A stretch of DNA of 64,000 bases, taken from NCBI RefSeq assembly GCF_025152745.1, contig NZ_CP104040.1, positions 1 through 64,000 of the forward strand, given 5' to 3'. The position numbers and the translations under genes were made by a program. This DNA is from Rhizobium sp. WSM4643 (GTDB lineage: Bacteria > Pseudomonadota > Alphaproteobacteria > Rhizobiales > Rhizobiaceae). This document shows, one piece after another, positions 1 through 9,058 of this stretch. Under the pieces are notes generated by a model. The model saw nothing but the letters and a program-made list of their open reading frames with translations. It had not been told where the DNA came from and did no database searches. The first letter of the stretch is position 1, and every line of letters begins with the position of its first letter.

Positions 1-1551
1 ATGCAGATGAATACGATGACGACGAGCGGGCTCGACAATGGGGATGCGGCACCGCAGGCGTTCGGCTCCATTCGCCTGGAAGCGGCGGAAGTAAAGGCGG
101 ATACGAAGCAGAACGTATTGTTTGAGCGCGTCAGTGCGCGCTTGAAGGCTCAGGTCGGTCAGGATGTCTACGCCAGTTGGTTCGCCAGATTGAAGCTGCA
201 TTCGGTATCGAAGAGCGTCGTTCGCCTTTCGGTCCCCACGACCTTCCTGAAGTCGTGGATCAACAATCGTTATCTCGACCTCATCACCGGTCTGTTCCAG
301 GCCGAAGATCCGGAAATTCTGAAAATCGAAGTCCTGGTGCGTACGGCGACGCGCCACGGCACGAAGGCGCTCGATGAGGCGGTCGCGCCGGAACCTGCCG
401 CCCCGACGCAAATGCGCCGCCCGGCAAGCGCTCAGCCGGCCGGTCAGGCTGTCCAGCAAGCGGTTTCGGCTGTTGCCGCCGCAAGGCCCGCAAGCTTTGG
501 CTCGCCGCTCTTCGGCTCGCCGCTCGATAGCCGCTTTACCTTCGACACCTTCGTCGAAGGCAGCTCCAACCGGGTCGCGCTTGCGGCTGCAAAGACGATC
601 GCGGAAGCTGGTCAGGGCGCCGTGCGCTTCAACCCGCTCTTCATCCATTCGGCCGTCGGCCTTGGCAAGACCCACCTGCTGCAGGCGGTCGCCAATGCGG
701 CGGTGCAGAACCCCAGGGCTCTGCGCGTCGTCTATCTGACGGCCGAATATTTCATGTGGCGCTTCGCCACCGCGATCCGCGACAATGATGCGCTGACGCT
801 GAAGGATTCGCTGCGCAACATCGATCTCTTGATCATCGACGACATGCAGTTCCTGCAGGGCAAGATGATCCAGCATGAATTCTGCCATCTCCTGAACATG
901 CTGCTCGACAGCGCCAAACAGGTCGTCGTTGCCGCCGACCGCGCGCCCTGGGAGCTGGAGTCGCTCGACCCCCGCGTCCGCTCGCGCCTGCAGGGCGGTG
1001 TCGCGATCGAATTCGACGCGCCGGATTACGAGATGCGTCTCGAAATCCTCAAGCGTCGCCTTGCTGTCGCCCGGCTCGAAGATCCGTCGCTCGAAATTCC
1101 AGCCGAACTGCTCCAGCATGTCGCCCGCAACGTCACGGCCAGCGGCCGCGAACTCGAAGGCGCCTTCAACCAGCTGGTCTTCCGCCGCTCGTTCGAGCCG
1201 AACCTGTCGATCGAACGCGTCGACGAACTGCTCGCCCATCTGGTCGGCTCCGGCGAGCCCCGCCGTGTACGCATCGAGGATATCCAGCGCATCGTCGCAA
1301 GGCACTACAATGTCTCGCGCCAGGAACTGGTCTCGAACCGTCGCACCCGCGTCATCGTCAAGCCGCGCCAGATCGCCATGTATCTGTCGAAGACGCTGAC
1401 GCCGCGCTCCTTCCCGGAGATCGGCCGCCGTTTCGGCGGGCGCGATCATACGACCGTGCTGCACGCCGTGCGCAAGATCGAAGAGCTGATTTCGGGAGAC
1501 ACCAAGCTTTCGCACGAAGTCGAGCTTCTGAAGCGGCTGATCAACGAATAA
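1..1551 (+). CDS. dnaA: Chromosomal replication initiator protein DnaA
   Basis: AAA+ ATPase that binds DnaA boxes and melts oriC to start chromosome replication. The 516-residue product shows an N-terminal domain I after a roughly 37-residue extension, a variable linker, a P-loop ending GLGKTH (about residues 219-224), a Walker B stretch LLIIDDMQF, an Arg-rich RVRSRL segment, and the C-terminal DNA-binding signature DHTTVLHAV. The first P-loop position is Ser rather than Gly, and the region around EYFMWRF and DDMQFLQGK differs from enterobacterial DnaA; both look like rhizobial family traits. The window opens on this ATG. ATGs at 7 and 16 are equally possible starts, and upstream sequence and promoter are not visible. 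Confidence 0.97.
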   Translation: MQMNTMTTSGLDNGDAAPQAFGSIRLEAAEVKADTKQNVLFERVSARLKAQVGQDVYASWFARLKLHSVSKSVVRLSVPTTFLKSWINNRYLDLITGLFQAEDPEILKIEVLVRTATRHGTKALDEAVAPEPAAPTQMRRPASAQPAGQAVQQAVSAVAAARPASFGSPLFGSPLDSRFTFDTFVEGSSNRVALAAAKTIAEAGQGAVRFNPLFIHSAVGLGKTHLLQAVANAAVQNPRALRVVYLTAEYFMWRFATAIRDNDALTLKDSLRNIDLLIIDDMQFLQGKMIQHEFCHLLNMLLDSAKQVVVAADRAPWELESLDPRVRSRLQGGVAIEFDAPDYEMRLEILKRRLAVARLEDPSLEIPAELLQHVARNVTASGRELEGAFNQLVFRRSFEPNLSIERVDELLAHLVGSGEPRRVRIEDIQRIVARHYNVSRQELVSNRRTRVIVKPRQIAMYLSKTLTPRSFPEIGRRFGGRDHTTVLHAVRKIEELISGDTKLSHEVELLKRLINE

Positions 1552-1573
1552 TCGGCGGTTTTCCAAAAAATCG

Positions 1574-1600
1574 ACGGCCGGAAGCGATTCCGGCCGTTTT
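1574..1600 (+). terminator. Rho-independent terminator after dnaA
   Basis: A perfect 10-bp stem (1574-1583 with 1588-1597) closes a GCGA tetraloop and runs into a T-rich tract (TTTTCCTTT). It lies 23 bases after the dnaA stop codon and is correctly oriented to end the dnaA transcript before the next gene. Confidence 0.85.
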
Positions 1601-1686
1601 CCTTTATAAGTTTTTTATTCTATACCTCCCGCGCATCACGTGCATATCAAAGACTGAAGCGCCAAAACGGCGCGTGGGAGGAATGA

Positions 1687-2769
1687 ATGAGTTTTGAAAA
1701 GATCGCCGTTTTCGGCCTGGGCAAGGTCGGACGGCTGGCGGCGACGCTTTTGCATGAAGGCGGCTTCGAGGTCATCGGCGTCGATGCGCAATTGCCGCTG
1801 AGCGACGTCCCTTTCAAGTGCCGCACCGGCGATATCTCCGATCTCCAGGTGATCGGCGAACTGCTCTCGAATGTCGAGGCTGTGCTCTCCTGCCTGCCCT
1901 ACCATCTGAACATCGAGCTGGCGCGCGCCGCCCATCTTGCCGGCATCCATTATTTCGATCTGACCGAAGACGTTCCCACAACCAATTTCATCATCGAGCT
2001 GTCGAAGACATCACGCGGCCTGATGGCGCCGCAATGCGGCCTGGCGCCGGGTTTTGTCGGCATCGTCGGCGCAAGCCTGGCCGACGGCTTCGATCGCTGC
2101 CGGTCGATCCGCATGCGCGTCGGCGCCCTGCCGCAGCATCCGACTGGACTGCTCGGTTACGCCTTCAATTGGTCGCCCGAAGGCGTCGTCAATGAATATC
2201 TGAACGACTGCGAGGTCATCGAGGGCGGCGTGCGCAAGCTTGTCTCGCCGATGGAATGGCACGAGACCGTCTATGTCGGCGGCGTCAAGCTCGAAGCCTT
2301 CACGACGTCCGGCGGCCTTGGCACTATGTGCGACACCATGCTCGGCAAGATCGACAATCTCGATTACAAGACCATGCGTTATCCCGGCCATATGGAGCTG
2401 ATGAATTTCTTCTTCCACGAGCTGTTGATGCGCGACAAGCGCAAGCTCGCCGGCGAGATCCTGACCAATGCCAAGCCGCCGGTCGAAGACGACGTCGTCT
2501 ATGTCCATGTCGCCGCTGAAGGCACCGAGAATGGCAGCCTGCGCCGCAAGGAGTTCGTGCGCGCCTATTACCCGATCGAGATTGCCGGCGCGCGCCGCAC
2601 GGCGATCGCCTGGACCACGTCAGCCTCCGTCGTCGCCGTCATCGAGATGGTCCGCGACGGCCTGCTGCCGACGACCGGCTTCCTGCACCAGGAGCATATT
2701 CCGTTGGAGATGTTCCTGAAGACGCCGACCGGCAGCCTCTTCAAGGCGGGTGCGACCAGCCACGGCTAA
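1687..2769 (+). CDS. Saccharopine dehydrogenase-like NAD(P)-dependent oxidoreductase
   Basis: 360-residue protein of the saccharopine dehydrogenase family. An N-terminal Rossmann nucleotide-binding site (VFGLGKVGR) is followed by the family's central block with GLAPGFVG. These enzymes make or cleave C-N bonds between an amino acid and a keto acid, or reduce related imines; the substrate cannot be read from sequence. No lysine-catabolism partner is adjacent, so it is an orphan between dnaA and hemW. A GGGAGGA ribosome site just upstream supports the ATG at 1687, and a strong hairpin follows the stop. Family assignment is firm, the reaction is unknown. Confidence 0.85.
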   Translation: MSFEKIAVFGLGKVGRLAATLLHEGGFEVIGVDAQLPLSDVPFKCRTGDISDLQVIGELLSNVEAVLSCLPYHLNIELARAAHLAGIHYFDLTEDVPTTNFIIELSKTSRGLMAPQCGLAPGFVGIVGASLADGFDRCRSIRMRVGALPQHPTGLLGYAFNWSPEGVVNEYLNDCEVIEGGVRKLVSPMEWHETVYVGGVKLEAFTTSGGLGTMCDTMLGKIDNLDYKTMRYPGHMELMNFFFHELLMRDKRKLAGEILTNAKPPVEDDVVYVHVAAEGTENGSLRRKEFVRAYYPIEIAGARRTAIAWTTSASVVAVIEMVRDGLLPTTGFLHQEHIPLEMFLKTPTGSLFKAGATSHG

Positions 2770-2780
2770 GAAATAGTCTC

Positions 2781-2813
2781 CGGTGCGGCGGCAATATCAA
2801 TGCCGCCGCACCG
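2781..2813. terminator. Strong hairpin between convergent genes
   Basis: A perfect 13-bp GC-rich inverted repeat (2781-2793 with 2801-2813) with a 7-base loop lies between the convergent oxidoreductase gene and hemW. Neither side has a true T run (AAAACC follows on plus), so it may serve as a weak bidirectional terminator or a 3'-end stabilising hairpin. Confidence 0.6.
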
Positions 2814-2836
2814 AAAACCAATCCGTCGTATCGGTG

Positions 2837-4039
2837 TCAGCAGGCGAGATCGGCGACGACCGAATCGAGGATCAGCATGCCGGATGGCGTGCAGCGCAGG
2901 CGTGAATTGCCGATCCGCTCGATGAACTTGTGTTCGAGCAGGAATTCCTCGCGCTTCGGATCGAGGTCGCGGCCGGAAAGCTGCTGCCAGCGGGCGAGAT
3001 CGACGCCTTCCCTGAGCCTCAACCCCATCAGCAGCAGCTCGTCGGACTGTTCCTCGAAGCCGAGCCGCTCCTCGTCGAGAATGCCGTGCCCATCACGCTC
3101 GACCATGTCGAGCCAGGCTTCCGGCTTGCGCTCGGTCGCGGTCGCGAGCTTCTCGGGGCCACGCGTCAGCCGGCCGTGGGCGCCTGGGCCGATACCGGCA
3201 TAATCGCCGTAGCGCCAGTAGGTCAGGTTATGCCGGCTTTCAGCACCCGGCCGGGCATGATTGGAGACCTCATAGGCCGGCATGCCCTCGCGCGCCGTGA
3301 TCTCCTGCGTCGCCTCGTAGAGCAATGCCGATTGCTCGCCGTCCGGCACGACCAGCTTGCCGGCCTTGTGCAGGCCGTAGAAGGGCGTGCCTTCCTCGAT
3401 GGTCAGCTGATAGAGCGAAAGATGGTCGACCGCGTAGGAGATCGCCTCCTTCAGTTCCTTTTCCCAGTCCTCGACTGTCTGGTCGGGCCGGGCATAGATC
3501 AGGTCGAAGGACATGCGCGGAAAGATGTCGCGCGCCAGCCTTATCGCCTTCAGCGCGTCGGCGACATCATGCAGCCGGCCGAGGAATTTCAGATCCCGGT
3601 CGTTCAGCGCCTGCACCCCAAGCGAGACGCGGTTGACGCCGGCTGCTCGGTAGCCGCGGAAACGTTCGGCCTCGACGCTTGAAGGGTTGGCCTCCATGGT
3701 GACCTCGATGCCATCTGGCACATGCCAGTGCCGCGCAATGCCATCGAGAATGGCGGAAACCGTTTCCGGCTTCATCAGCGACGGCGTGCCGCCCCCCAGG
3801 AAGATGCTTGTCACCGTCTTCGGCCCACTGAGCGACCGGACCGCCGCCATCTCCTTCAGGAAGGCAGATGTAAAACGCTCCTGGTCCACCGGCTGGTGGC
3901 GCACATGGCTGTTGAAGTCGCAATAGGGGCACTTCGCCGCGCAGAAGGGCCAATGCACATAGACGCCGAAGCCCGGCTCGCCGGTATCAGGCAGCAGGGC
4001 CGCATCGCGCGAGGTGCTTGGCGTATCGAAATTGCCCAC
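2837..4039 (-). CDS. hemW: Radical SAM heme chaperone HemW
   Basis: 400-residue radical SAM protein related to oxygen-independent coproporphyrinogen III oxidase (HemN) but of the HemW type, thought to deliver heme to respiratory proteins. The 4Fe-4S cluster motif CAAKCPYC (CxxxCxxC) lies near residue 33, followed by the SAM-binding block FLGGGTPS. HemN's extra N-terminal residues are absent. It is the last gene of a minus-strand run rph-VOC-rdgB-hemW, nine bases after rdgB, so it is probably co-transcribed. Older annotations of this family as coproporphyrinogen oxidase are likely wrong. Confidence 0.93.
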   Translation of the reverse strand: MGNFDTPSTSRDAALLPDTGEPGFGVYVHWPFCAAKCPYCDFNSHVRHQPVDQERFTSAFLKEMAAVRSLSGPKTVTSIFLGGGTPSLMKPETVSAILDGIARHWHVPDGIEVTMEANPSSVEAERFRGYRAAGVNRVSLGVQALNDRDLKFLGRLHDVADALKAIRLARDIFPRMSFDLIYARPDQTVEDWEKELKEAISYAVDHLSLYQLTIEEGTPFYGLHKAGKLVVPDGEQSALLYEATQEITAREGMPAYEVSNHARPGAESRHNLTYWRYGDYAGIGPGAHGRLTRGPEKLATATERKPEAWLDMVERDGHGILDEERLGFEEQSDELLLMGLRLREGVDLARWQQLSGRDLDPKREEFLLEHKFIERIGNSRLRCTPSGMLILDSVVADLAC

Positions 4040-4048
4040 AGACCGACT

Positions 4049-4693
4049 CTATGCCTCCAGGCAGGTTTCGACAAAGAGTTTGAAGGCACGGGCCCGGTGC
4101 GACAGCGCTTGCGGCTTGCCGACGTTCCAGCCGTGTTTTTCCTCGCCGCTCATTTCCCCGAAGGTGATGTCGTAGCCCGCAGGCTGGAAGACCGGATCGT
4201 AGCCGAAACCCTGCGTGCCGCGCGGCGGCCAGACGACGCTGCCTTCCACCTCACCGCGGAACAGCTCCGTATGCCCATCCGGCCAGGCAAGGCAGAGCAC
4301 GCTGATGAAACGCGCCCTGCGCTGTTCCGGCTTTGTCGCGCCCGCATCCTGCAGCGCCTTTTCCACCTTCGCCATCGCCATGTCGAAATCGCGCGTGCCG
4401 TGAGATGTCTCCGCCCAATTGGCGGTGTAGACACCAGGATCGCCGCCAAGCGCGTCCACCACCAGCCCGGAATCGTCCGAAAGCGCCGGCATGCCTGATG
4501 CATTGGCCGAGGCGACCGCCTTGATCGTCGCATTCTCTTCGAAGCTCGTGCCCGTCTCATCCGGTTCGACGAAGTTCAGCTCGGCTGCGGATCTGGCGGT
4601 GAAGCCGAGCGGCCCGATCAATTCCTGGATCTCGCGGATCTTGCCGGCATTGTGGCTGGCGACGACGATGGTCTTCGTTTCAAGCTTGCGCAT
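4049..4693 (-). CDS. rdgB: Non-canonical purine NTP pyrophosphatase (RdgB/HAM1)
   Basis: 214-residue Ham1/RdgB pyrophosphatase that hydrolyses dITP, XTP and ITP to monophosphates, keeping deaminated purines out of DNA and RNA. Typical elements are the N-terminal [11 protein letters not shown] nucleotide-binding segment, SDDSGL and the C-terminal SHRARA motif. The start at 4693 directly abuts the stop of the upstream VOC gene, so the two are translationally close. Coupling with rph is common in alphaproteobacteria. Confidence 0.95.
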   Translation of the reverse strand: MRKLETKTIVVASHNAGKIREIQELIGPLGFTARSAAELNFVEPDETGTSFEENATIKAVASANASGMPALSDDSGLVVDALGGDPGVYTANWAETSHGTRDFDMAMAKVEKALQDAGATKPEQRRARFISVLCLAWPDGHTELFRGEVEGSVVWPPRGTQGFGYDPVFQPAGYDITFGEMSGEEKHGWNVGKPQALSHRARAFKLFVETCLEA

Positions 4694-5119
4694 TCAGATA
4701 TCCTGTTCGATGCCCCAGATTTTAGCCTCCGCGCATTCCAGGCTGTTGCCGGCCGGATCGCGGAAATAGATCGAGCGGCCGCCGTTCGGCCAGCGCACCT
4801 CGGATTCGATCGCAACGCCCGCCGCCGACAGCCGTTCGGCCATGGCATCGATATTGCGGCCGGACACCCGGAAACAGGCGTGGCCTTGGCCGTTCGTGCC
4901 GTGCGGCGGCACCTGCAGTGCTTCGGGTGCCGGCGGCTTCACCGTTTCCTCGGGATTGAAGATCAACAGAACGCCGGGCCCACAGCGGAAGAAGACATGC
5001 CGGTTGGCGGCCCGCGCGATCTTTTCAAGCCCGAGAACGTCTTCGTAAAACGTCTCGGCCTTATCGAGATCCCGCGCATAGAGCGCCGTTTCCAACATGC
5101 CTTCCAGCATGGGGTTCAT
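4694..5119 (-). CDS. VOC (glyoxalase/bleomycin-resistance) family protein
   Basis: 141-residue vicinal oxygen chelate protein with the paired beta-alpha-beta-beta-beta pattern of glyoxalase I-like enzymes. It begins [19 protein letters not shown] and ends with RDPAGNSLE, which carries a typical C-terminal metal-ligand Glu. Substrate unknown. Its ATG overlaps the rph stop by four bases (ATGA) and its stop abuts rdgB, so it is embedded in the rph-rdgB-hemW transcript. Confidence 0.85.
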   Translation of the reverse strand: MNPMLEGMLETALYARDLDKAETFYEDVLGLEKIARAANRHVFFRCGPGVLLIFNPEETVKPPAPEALQVPPHGTNGQGHACFRVSGRNIDAMAERLSAAGVAIESEVRWPNGGRSIYFRDPAGNSLECAEAKIWGIEQDI

Positions 5120-5835
5120 CCTTCGACGGCTTGCTTCTGCAGCGCCACGAGTTCGCCGATGCCGTTTCTGGCCAGCTGCATCAGCGAGGTGAATTCGCCC
5201 TCACTGAACGGCGTGCCTTCGGCGGTGCCCTGGATCTCGACGATCCCACCGGTGCCCGTCATGACGAAGTTCGCATCGGTCTCGGCCGAGGAATCCTCGA
5301 GGTAATCGAGATCGATCACCGGCTGGCTGGCAAAGATACCGCAGGAAATGGCGGCGACATGATCCTTCAGGACCCGGTCGACCTTGATCATGTTGCGGCT
5401 TTCCATCCATTTCAGGCAGTCGTAAAGCGCGATCCAGCCGCCGGTGATCGAGGCGGTCCGCGTGCCGCCATCGGCCTGGATGACGTCGCAATCGAGCGTG
5501 ATCTGCCGTTCGCCGAGCGCCTGCAGGTCGACGACGGCGCGCAGCGACCGGCCGATCAGCCGCTGGATTTCCTGGGTGCGGCCGCCCTGCTTGCCGGCGG
5601 CGGCTTCGCGCTTCATGCGTTCGCCGGTCGCCCGCGGCAGCATGCCGTATTCGGCCGTGACCCAGCCCTTGCCGGAATTGCGCAGCCATGGCGGCGTCTT
5701 TTCTTCGAGGCTCGCCGTGCAGAGTACATGCGTATCGCCGAATTTCACCAGGCAGGAGCCTTCCGCATGCTTGGAAAAATTGCGCTCGAACGAGACCTTG
5801 CGCATCTGGTCGATTTTTCTGCCTGAAGGCCGCAT
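5116..5835 (-). CDS. rph: Ribonuclease PH
   Basis: 239-residue phosphate-dependent 3'-5' exoribonuclease that trims tRNA 3' ends. It starts MRPSGR, a typical RNase PH beginning, and shows the RNase PH core with [33 protein letters not shown] and [14 protein letters not shown], at full family length. It is the first gene of the minus-strand rph-VOC-rdgB-hemW run and is divergent from hrcA, a conserved rhizobial arrangement. Confidence 0.97.
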   Translation of the reverse strand: MRPSGRKIDQMRKVSFERNFSKHAEGSCLVKFGDTHVLCTASLEEKTPPWLRNSGKGWVTAEYGMLPRATGERMKREAAAGKQGGRTQEIQRLIGRSLRAVVDLQALGERQITLDCDVIQADGGTRTASITGGWIALYDCLKWMESRNMIKVDRVLKDHVAAISCGIFASQPVIDLDYLEDSSAETDANFVMTGTGGIVEIQGTAEGTPFSEGEFTSLMQLARNGIGELVALQKQAVEG

Positions 5836-5963
5836 TCTTATCTCCTGGGGTTTATTTGACCGCTTCTACGATTGGCGGCGCTCATTTGCAAATTCCCTTT
5901 TGCCACGGGTGTGAGTTTGACTTACTTTTCGGGAAGTATCATCAGCATGGGTTTGAAAGCTTC

Positions 5964-7052
5964 ATGGGCATCAGGTCGACGTCGGTTTCGGATGCCGTAG
6001 CTGCGCTGGACGAGCGCTCCAGGGAAATTTTTCGTCGCATCGTCGAAGGTTACCTGGAAAGCGGCGAGCCGCTCGGTTCGCGCAACCTGTCCCGTATCCT
6101 GCCGATGTCGCTGTCGCCGGCCTCGGTGCGCAACGTCATGAGCGATCTCGAAGAGCTCGGCCTGATCTATTCGCCGCATGTCAGCGCCGGCCGGCTGCCG
6201 ACCCAGATCGGCCTGCGCTTCTTCGTCGATGCCTTCATGCAGGTCGGCGACCTCTCCGCCGAGGAGCGCGCCAACATCGACCGTCAGCTGCGGGCCGAAA
6301 GCGGCGGCAATCCCGTTGAATCGATGATGAACGAGGCAAGCCGCATGTTATCGGGCATTTCGCGCGGCGCGGGCCTCGTCATCACCTCGAAAAGCGATCC
6401 GGTGCTGAAACATGTCGAGTTCATCCGGCTCGAACCGACAAAGGCGCTGGCCGTGCTCGTCGGCGATCATGATCAGGTGGAAAACCGCATTATCGAGCTG
6501 CCGGCGGGCGTCACGTCCTCGCAGCTGACGGAGGCGGCGAATTTTCTCAATGCCCATATGTCCGGCCAGACCCTGCCGGAGCTCCGCAAACAATTGAGCC
6601 GCCTGAAGGACGACGTCCGTCACGAGCTCGATGCCCTGTCGCGCGATCTGGTCGAGCGCGGCATTGCTGTCTGGGCTGGGAGCCCGGATGAGGGGAAGCC
6701 GACGCAGCTGATCATCCGCGGCCGCGCCAACCTGCTCGAAGGCCTCGCCGGCGCCGACGATCTCGACCGGCTGCGGCTGCTGTTTGATGATCTCGAGAAG
6801 AAGGACAGCCTGATCGAGATCCTCAATCTCGCCGAAAGCGGTCCGGGTGTGCGCATCTTCATCGGTTCGGAAAACAAGCTCTTCTCGCTGTCCGGCTCAT
6901 CGCTCATCGTCGCACCCTATCGTGACGACGACGATCGCATCGTCGGTGCCGTCGGGGTCATCGGCCCGACGCGGCTCAATTATTCCCGCATCGTGCCGAT
7001 GGTGGACTATACAGCCCAGCTCGTCTCCCGCCTTTCGCGCAATCAGCTTTGA
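5964..7052 (+). CDS. hrcA: Heat-inducible transcription repressor HrcA
   Basis: 362-residue repressor that binds CIRCE operators upstream of groESL-type operons, its activity linked to GroEL. The N-terminal winged helix (ERSREIFRRIVEGYLESGEPLG, then SPASVRNVMSDLE) and the central GAF-like domain are complete. The frame stays open upstream to 5688, but that part overlaps rph antisense; the family start MGIRSTSVSDAV fixes the ATG at 5964. grpE follows on the same strand after about 110 bases. No CIRCE element is visible within the window, so its targets lie elsewhere. Confidence 0.95.
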   Translation: MGIRSTSVSDAVAALDERSREIFRRIVEGYLESGEPLGSRNLSRILPMSLSPASVRNVMSDLEELGLIYSPHVSAGRLPTQIGLRFFVDAFMQVGDLSAEERANIDRQLRAESGGNPVESMMNEASRMLSGISRGAGLVITSKSDPVLKHVEFIRLEPTKALAVLVGDHDQVENRIIELPAGVTSSQLTEAANFLNAHMSGQTLPELRKQLSRLKDDVRHELDALSRDLVERGIAVWAGSPDEGKPTQLIIRGRANLLEGLAGADDLDRLRLLFDDLEKKDSLIEILNLAESGPGVRIFIGSENKLFSLSGSSLIVAPYRDDDDRIVGAVGVIGPTRLNYSRIVPMVDYTAQLVSRLSRNQL

Positions 7053-7099
7053 TGCGCGGCAATCAGTCACGCGGAATTTTCGCTTCTTTGTCACGCAGA

Positions 7100-7128
7100 C
7101 TTGATTTTTTTCGGTCAAACCTCGATAT
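7100..7128 (+). promoter_or_regulatory. Candidate RpoH-type promoter for grpE
   Basis: CTTGAT (7100-7105), 17 bases, then CGATAT (7123-7128), resembling rhizobial RpoH promoters (CTTGAC, about 17 bases, CTATAT). It lies 35 bases before grpE, a classic heat-shock gene. The match is partial. Confidence 0.4.
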
Positions 7129-7162
7129 CGGGCGCATCTGAAGACACCAACCGGAGACCGTC

Positions 7163-7795
7163 ATGACCGATGACACGACGAAAAACGGACCTGACGCAAC
7201 TGCGGCCGATGCCGCAGCCGACGCTGCCGCCTACGTCGAGAACGAAACTGCGCAGCAAGAGCCCGCCCAGCCGGACCCGATCGAGCTTCTGAAAGCCGAA
7301 AACGGCGAACTGCGCGACCGCTATTTGCGCCTTGCTGCCGAGATGGACAATCTGCGCCGGCGCACCGAGCGCGAGGTAAAGGATGCCAAGTCCTATTCCG
7401 TCGCCGGCTTTGCTCGTGACATGCTCGCCGTCTCGGACAATCTGCGCCGCGCGCTCGATGCCATCCCTCCGGAGACCAAGGCTGCCGCCGATGCCGGCCT
7501 GAGCACGCTGATCGAGGGTGTCGAGATGACCGAGCGCGCCATGCTGTCGGCTCTCGAGCGCCACGGCGTTCGCAAGCTTGAGCCGGTTGGCCAGAAGTTC
7601 GATCCGAATTTCCATCAGGCAATGTTCGAGGTGCCGAACCCCGACGTGCCGAACAATACGGTCGTGCAGGTCGTGCAGGCGGGCTTCTCCATCGGCGAGC
7701 GCGTGCTGCGCCCGGCCATGGTCGGCGTCGCCAAGGGCGGCCCGAAGCCGACCGAAGCCGAAACCAACTCCGTCTTCGACGAGAAAGACGCCTGA
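7163..7795 (+). CDS. grpE: Nucleotide exchange factor GrpE
   Basis: 210-residue co-chaperone that drives ADP release from DnaK and acts as a heat sensor of that cycle. It has an acidic/Ala-rich N-terminus, a long helix (about residues 45-90, [19 protein letters not shown]), and the C-terminal beta domain with the signature [16 protein letters not shown] block (seen as [24 protein letters not shown] spread over 167-190). The ATG follows a GGAGACC ribosome site. hrcA lies upstream; dnaK/dnaJ are not in the window. Confidence 0.95.
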   Translation: MTDDTTKNGPDATAADAAADAAAYVENETAQQEPAQPDPIELLKAENGELRDRYLRLAAEMDNLRRRTEREVKDAKSYSVAGFARDMLAVSDNLRRALDAIPPETKAAADAGLSTLIEGVEMTERAMLSALERHGVRKLEPVGQKFDPNFHQAMFEVPNPDVPNNTVVQVVQAGFSIGERVLRPAMVGVAKGGPKPTEAETNSVFDEKDA

Positions 7796-7803
7796 TATCC
7801 CTT

Positions 7804-7823
7804 CCTTCTGCTCGTGCAGAAGG
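7804..7823. terminator. Hairpin between grpE and the nucleoside hydrolase gene
   Basis: Perfect 8-bp inverted repeat (7804-7811 with 7816-7823) around a TCGT loop, in the 41-base spacer of two convergent genes. There is no clear T run, so it is a modest terminator candidate. Confidence 0.45.
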
Positions 7824-7836
7824 GAAAGCCGAAGCG

Positions 7837-8781
7837 TTAGATGCGGGCGAAGCGTTCGATCAGCAGATCGAAAAAGCCATCCGCATCGACATGGCGCATG
7901 ACCTTGGCGTTGCGCTTGCGCTCGGTCACATGCCACCAGTCGACGACCGTCATGCCGACGGTGAGTTCGGACTGGACCTCGATCTCGACATTGCAGTCGC
8001 GGCCCTGGAAAAGTTCCGGCTTCAGCAGATAGGCGACAACGGTCGGGTCGTGCAGCGGCCCGCCGTCGGAACCGTATTTCTCGATGTCGAAGCGTTCGAA
8101 GAATTCCAGCATCTCGACCATGGCCTTTGCCGGCGCCGTGCCGATCTCGGCCATGCGTTTCACCCGGTCCTTGCGGGTCAGCAATTGATGCGTCACATCA
8201 AGCGGCATCATCACGATCGGAACGCCTGAGCGGAAGACGATGTCGGCCGCCTCCGGATCGACATAGATGTTGAATTCGGCCGCCGGCGTGATGTTGCCGC
8301 CCTCGAAGAAGCCCCCGCCCATCATCACCAGTTCGCGGATGCGGGGGACGATGTCGGGCGCCTTCTGAAAGGCCATGCCGATATTGGTGAGCGGCCCGAG
8401 CGTGCACAGCGTCACCATGCCTTCCGGCTCGCGGCGGAACGTCTCGATGATGAAGTCGACGGCGTGGCCAGGCTGCAGCGCCATCGTCGGCTCGCTGAGT
8501 TCCGGACCGTCGAGGCCGGTCTTGCCGTGCACATGTTCGGCCGTCACCAGCTTGCGGGCGATCGGTGCGTCGGCGCCGACGAAAACCTTGGTCTCCGTCC
8601 GGCCGCAGAGTTCGCAGACGATGCGCGCATTGCGGCTGGTGAGCGGAAGCGGCACGTTGCCGGCGACCGTCGTGATCCCCAGCACCTCCAACTCATCGGG
8701 ACTGCCGAAGGCCAGCATGATGGCGGCCGCGTCGTCCTGGCCAGGATCCGTGTCGATGATGATCTTTCTTGCGCTTGCCAT
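7837..8781 (-). CDS. Inosine-uridine preferring nucleoside hydrolase
   Basis: 314-residue IUNH-family N-ribohydrolase that splits ribonucleosides to base and ribose for salvage. The N-terminal calcium-binding signature DTDPGQDDA is intact, followed by TTVAGN and the late HDPTVVAYLL with the C-terminal Asp/His. The frame opens at 8820, but MASARKIIIDTDPG at 8781 is the usual family beginning, so that start is preferred. It is monocistronic and convergent with grpE. Confidence 0.93.
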   Translation of the reverse strand: MASARKIIIDTDPGQDDAAAIMLAFGSPDELEVLGITTVAGNVPLPLTSRNARIVCELCGRTETKVFVGADAPIARKLVTAEHVHGKTGLDGPELSEPTMALQPGHAVDFIIETFRREPEGMVTLCTLGPLTNIGMAFQKAPDIVPRIRELVMMGGGFFEGGNITPAAEFNIYVDPEAADIVFRSGVPIVMMPLDVTHQLLTRKDRVKRMAEIGTAPAKAMVEMLEFFERFDIEKYGSDGGPLHDPTVVAYLLKPELFQGRDCNVEIEVQSELTVGMTVVDWWHVTERKRNAKVMRHVDADGFFDLLIERFARI

Positions 8782-8964
8782 TCCGATGGTTCCATCCTCG
8801 CACTGCGTGTTACCGGGCATGCACCGATTTCTTCACGTCCCGTCACAAATCAGCACAATCCGCGCGGGCATGTTTTGATGCGAGGCAGCAGCCGGTTTGT
8901 CAAGGAAAGAGCCTGACGTCAGCTTAAAATTGAGAAGGTGGCGCCGACACGCAGCACCCCATGC

Positions 8965-8993
8965 CTTGCAGCGCCGGGCTCTTGTCCCCATAT
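8965..8993 (+). promoter_or_regulatory. RpoH (sigma-32) type promoter for hsp20
   Basis: CTTGCAG (8965-8971), a 14-base spacer and CCCCATAT (8986-8993) closely match the sigma-32 pattern CTTGAA, 13-15 bases, CCCCATNT. A transcript starting near 9000 would have a leader of about 60 bases holding the two hairpins described next. The call rests on motif and spacing only. Confidence 0.65.
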
Positions 8994-8995
8994 TA

Positions 8996-9050
8996 GCGGC
9001 ATCCGGATGCTGCACTGAAGGTCCGGGATGGTCGCTTGCGCCAAGGACTT
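8996..9050 (+). promoter_or_regulatory. ROSE-like RNA thermometer in the hsp20 leader
   Basis: Two hairpins precede the ATG at 9059. The first (about 8996-9013) is built on the palindrome GCATCCGGATGC (8999-9010). In the second, UCGCU (9032-9036) faces the ribosome site AAGGA (9043-9047): G9031-C9048, U9032-A9047, C9033-G9046, a G9034/G9045 mismatch and U9036-A9044, with a bulged C9035. UYGCU opposite AGGA with the G-G mismatch is the hallmark of ROSE thermometers that hide the Shine-Dalgarno site of rhizobial small heat-shock genes at low temperature. The element is shorter than classic four-hairpin ROSE RNAs. Confidence 0.65.
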
Positions 9051-9058
9051 GAAAAGAG

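Noticed and set aside
5836..5963. Search for a CIRCE operator upstream of hrcA
   Set aside because: No TTAGCACTC-N9-GAGTGCTAA or close variant is present; the region was not reported as an HrcA site.
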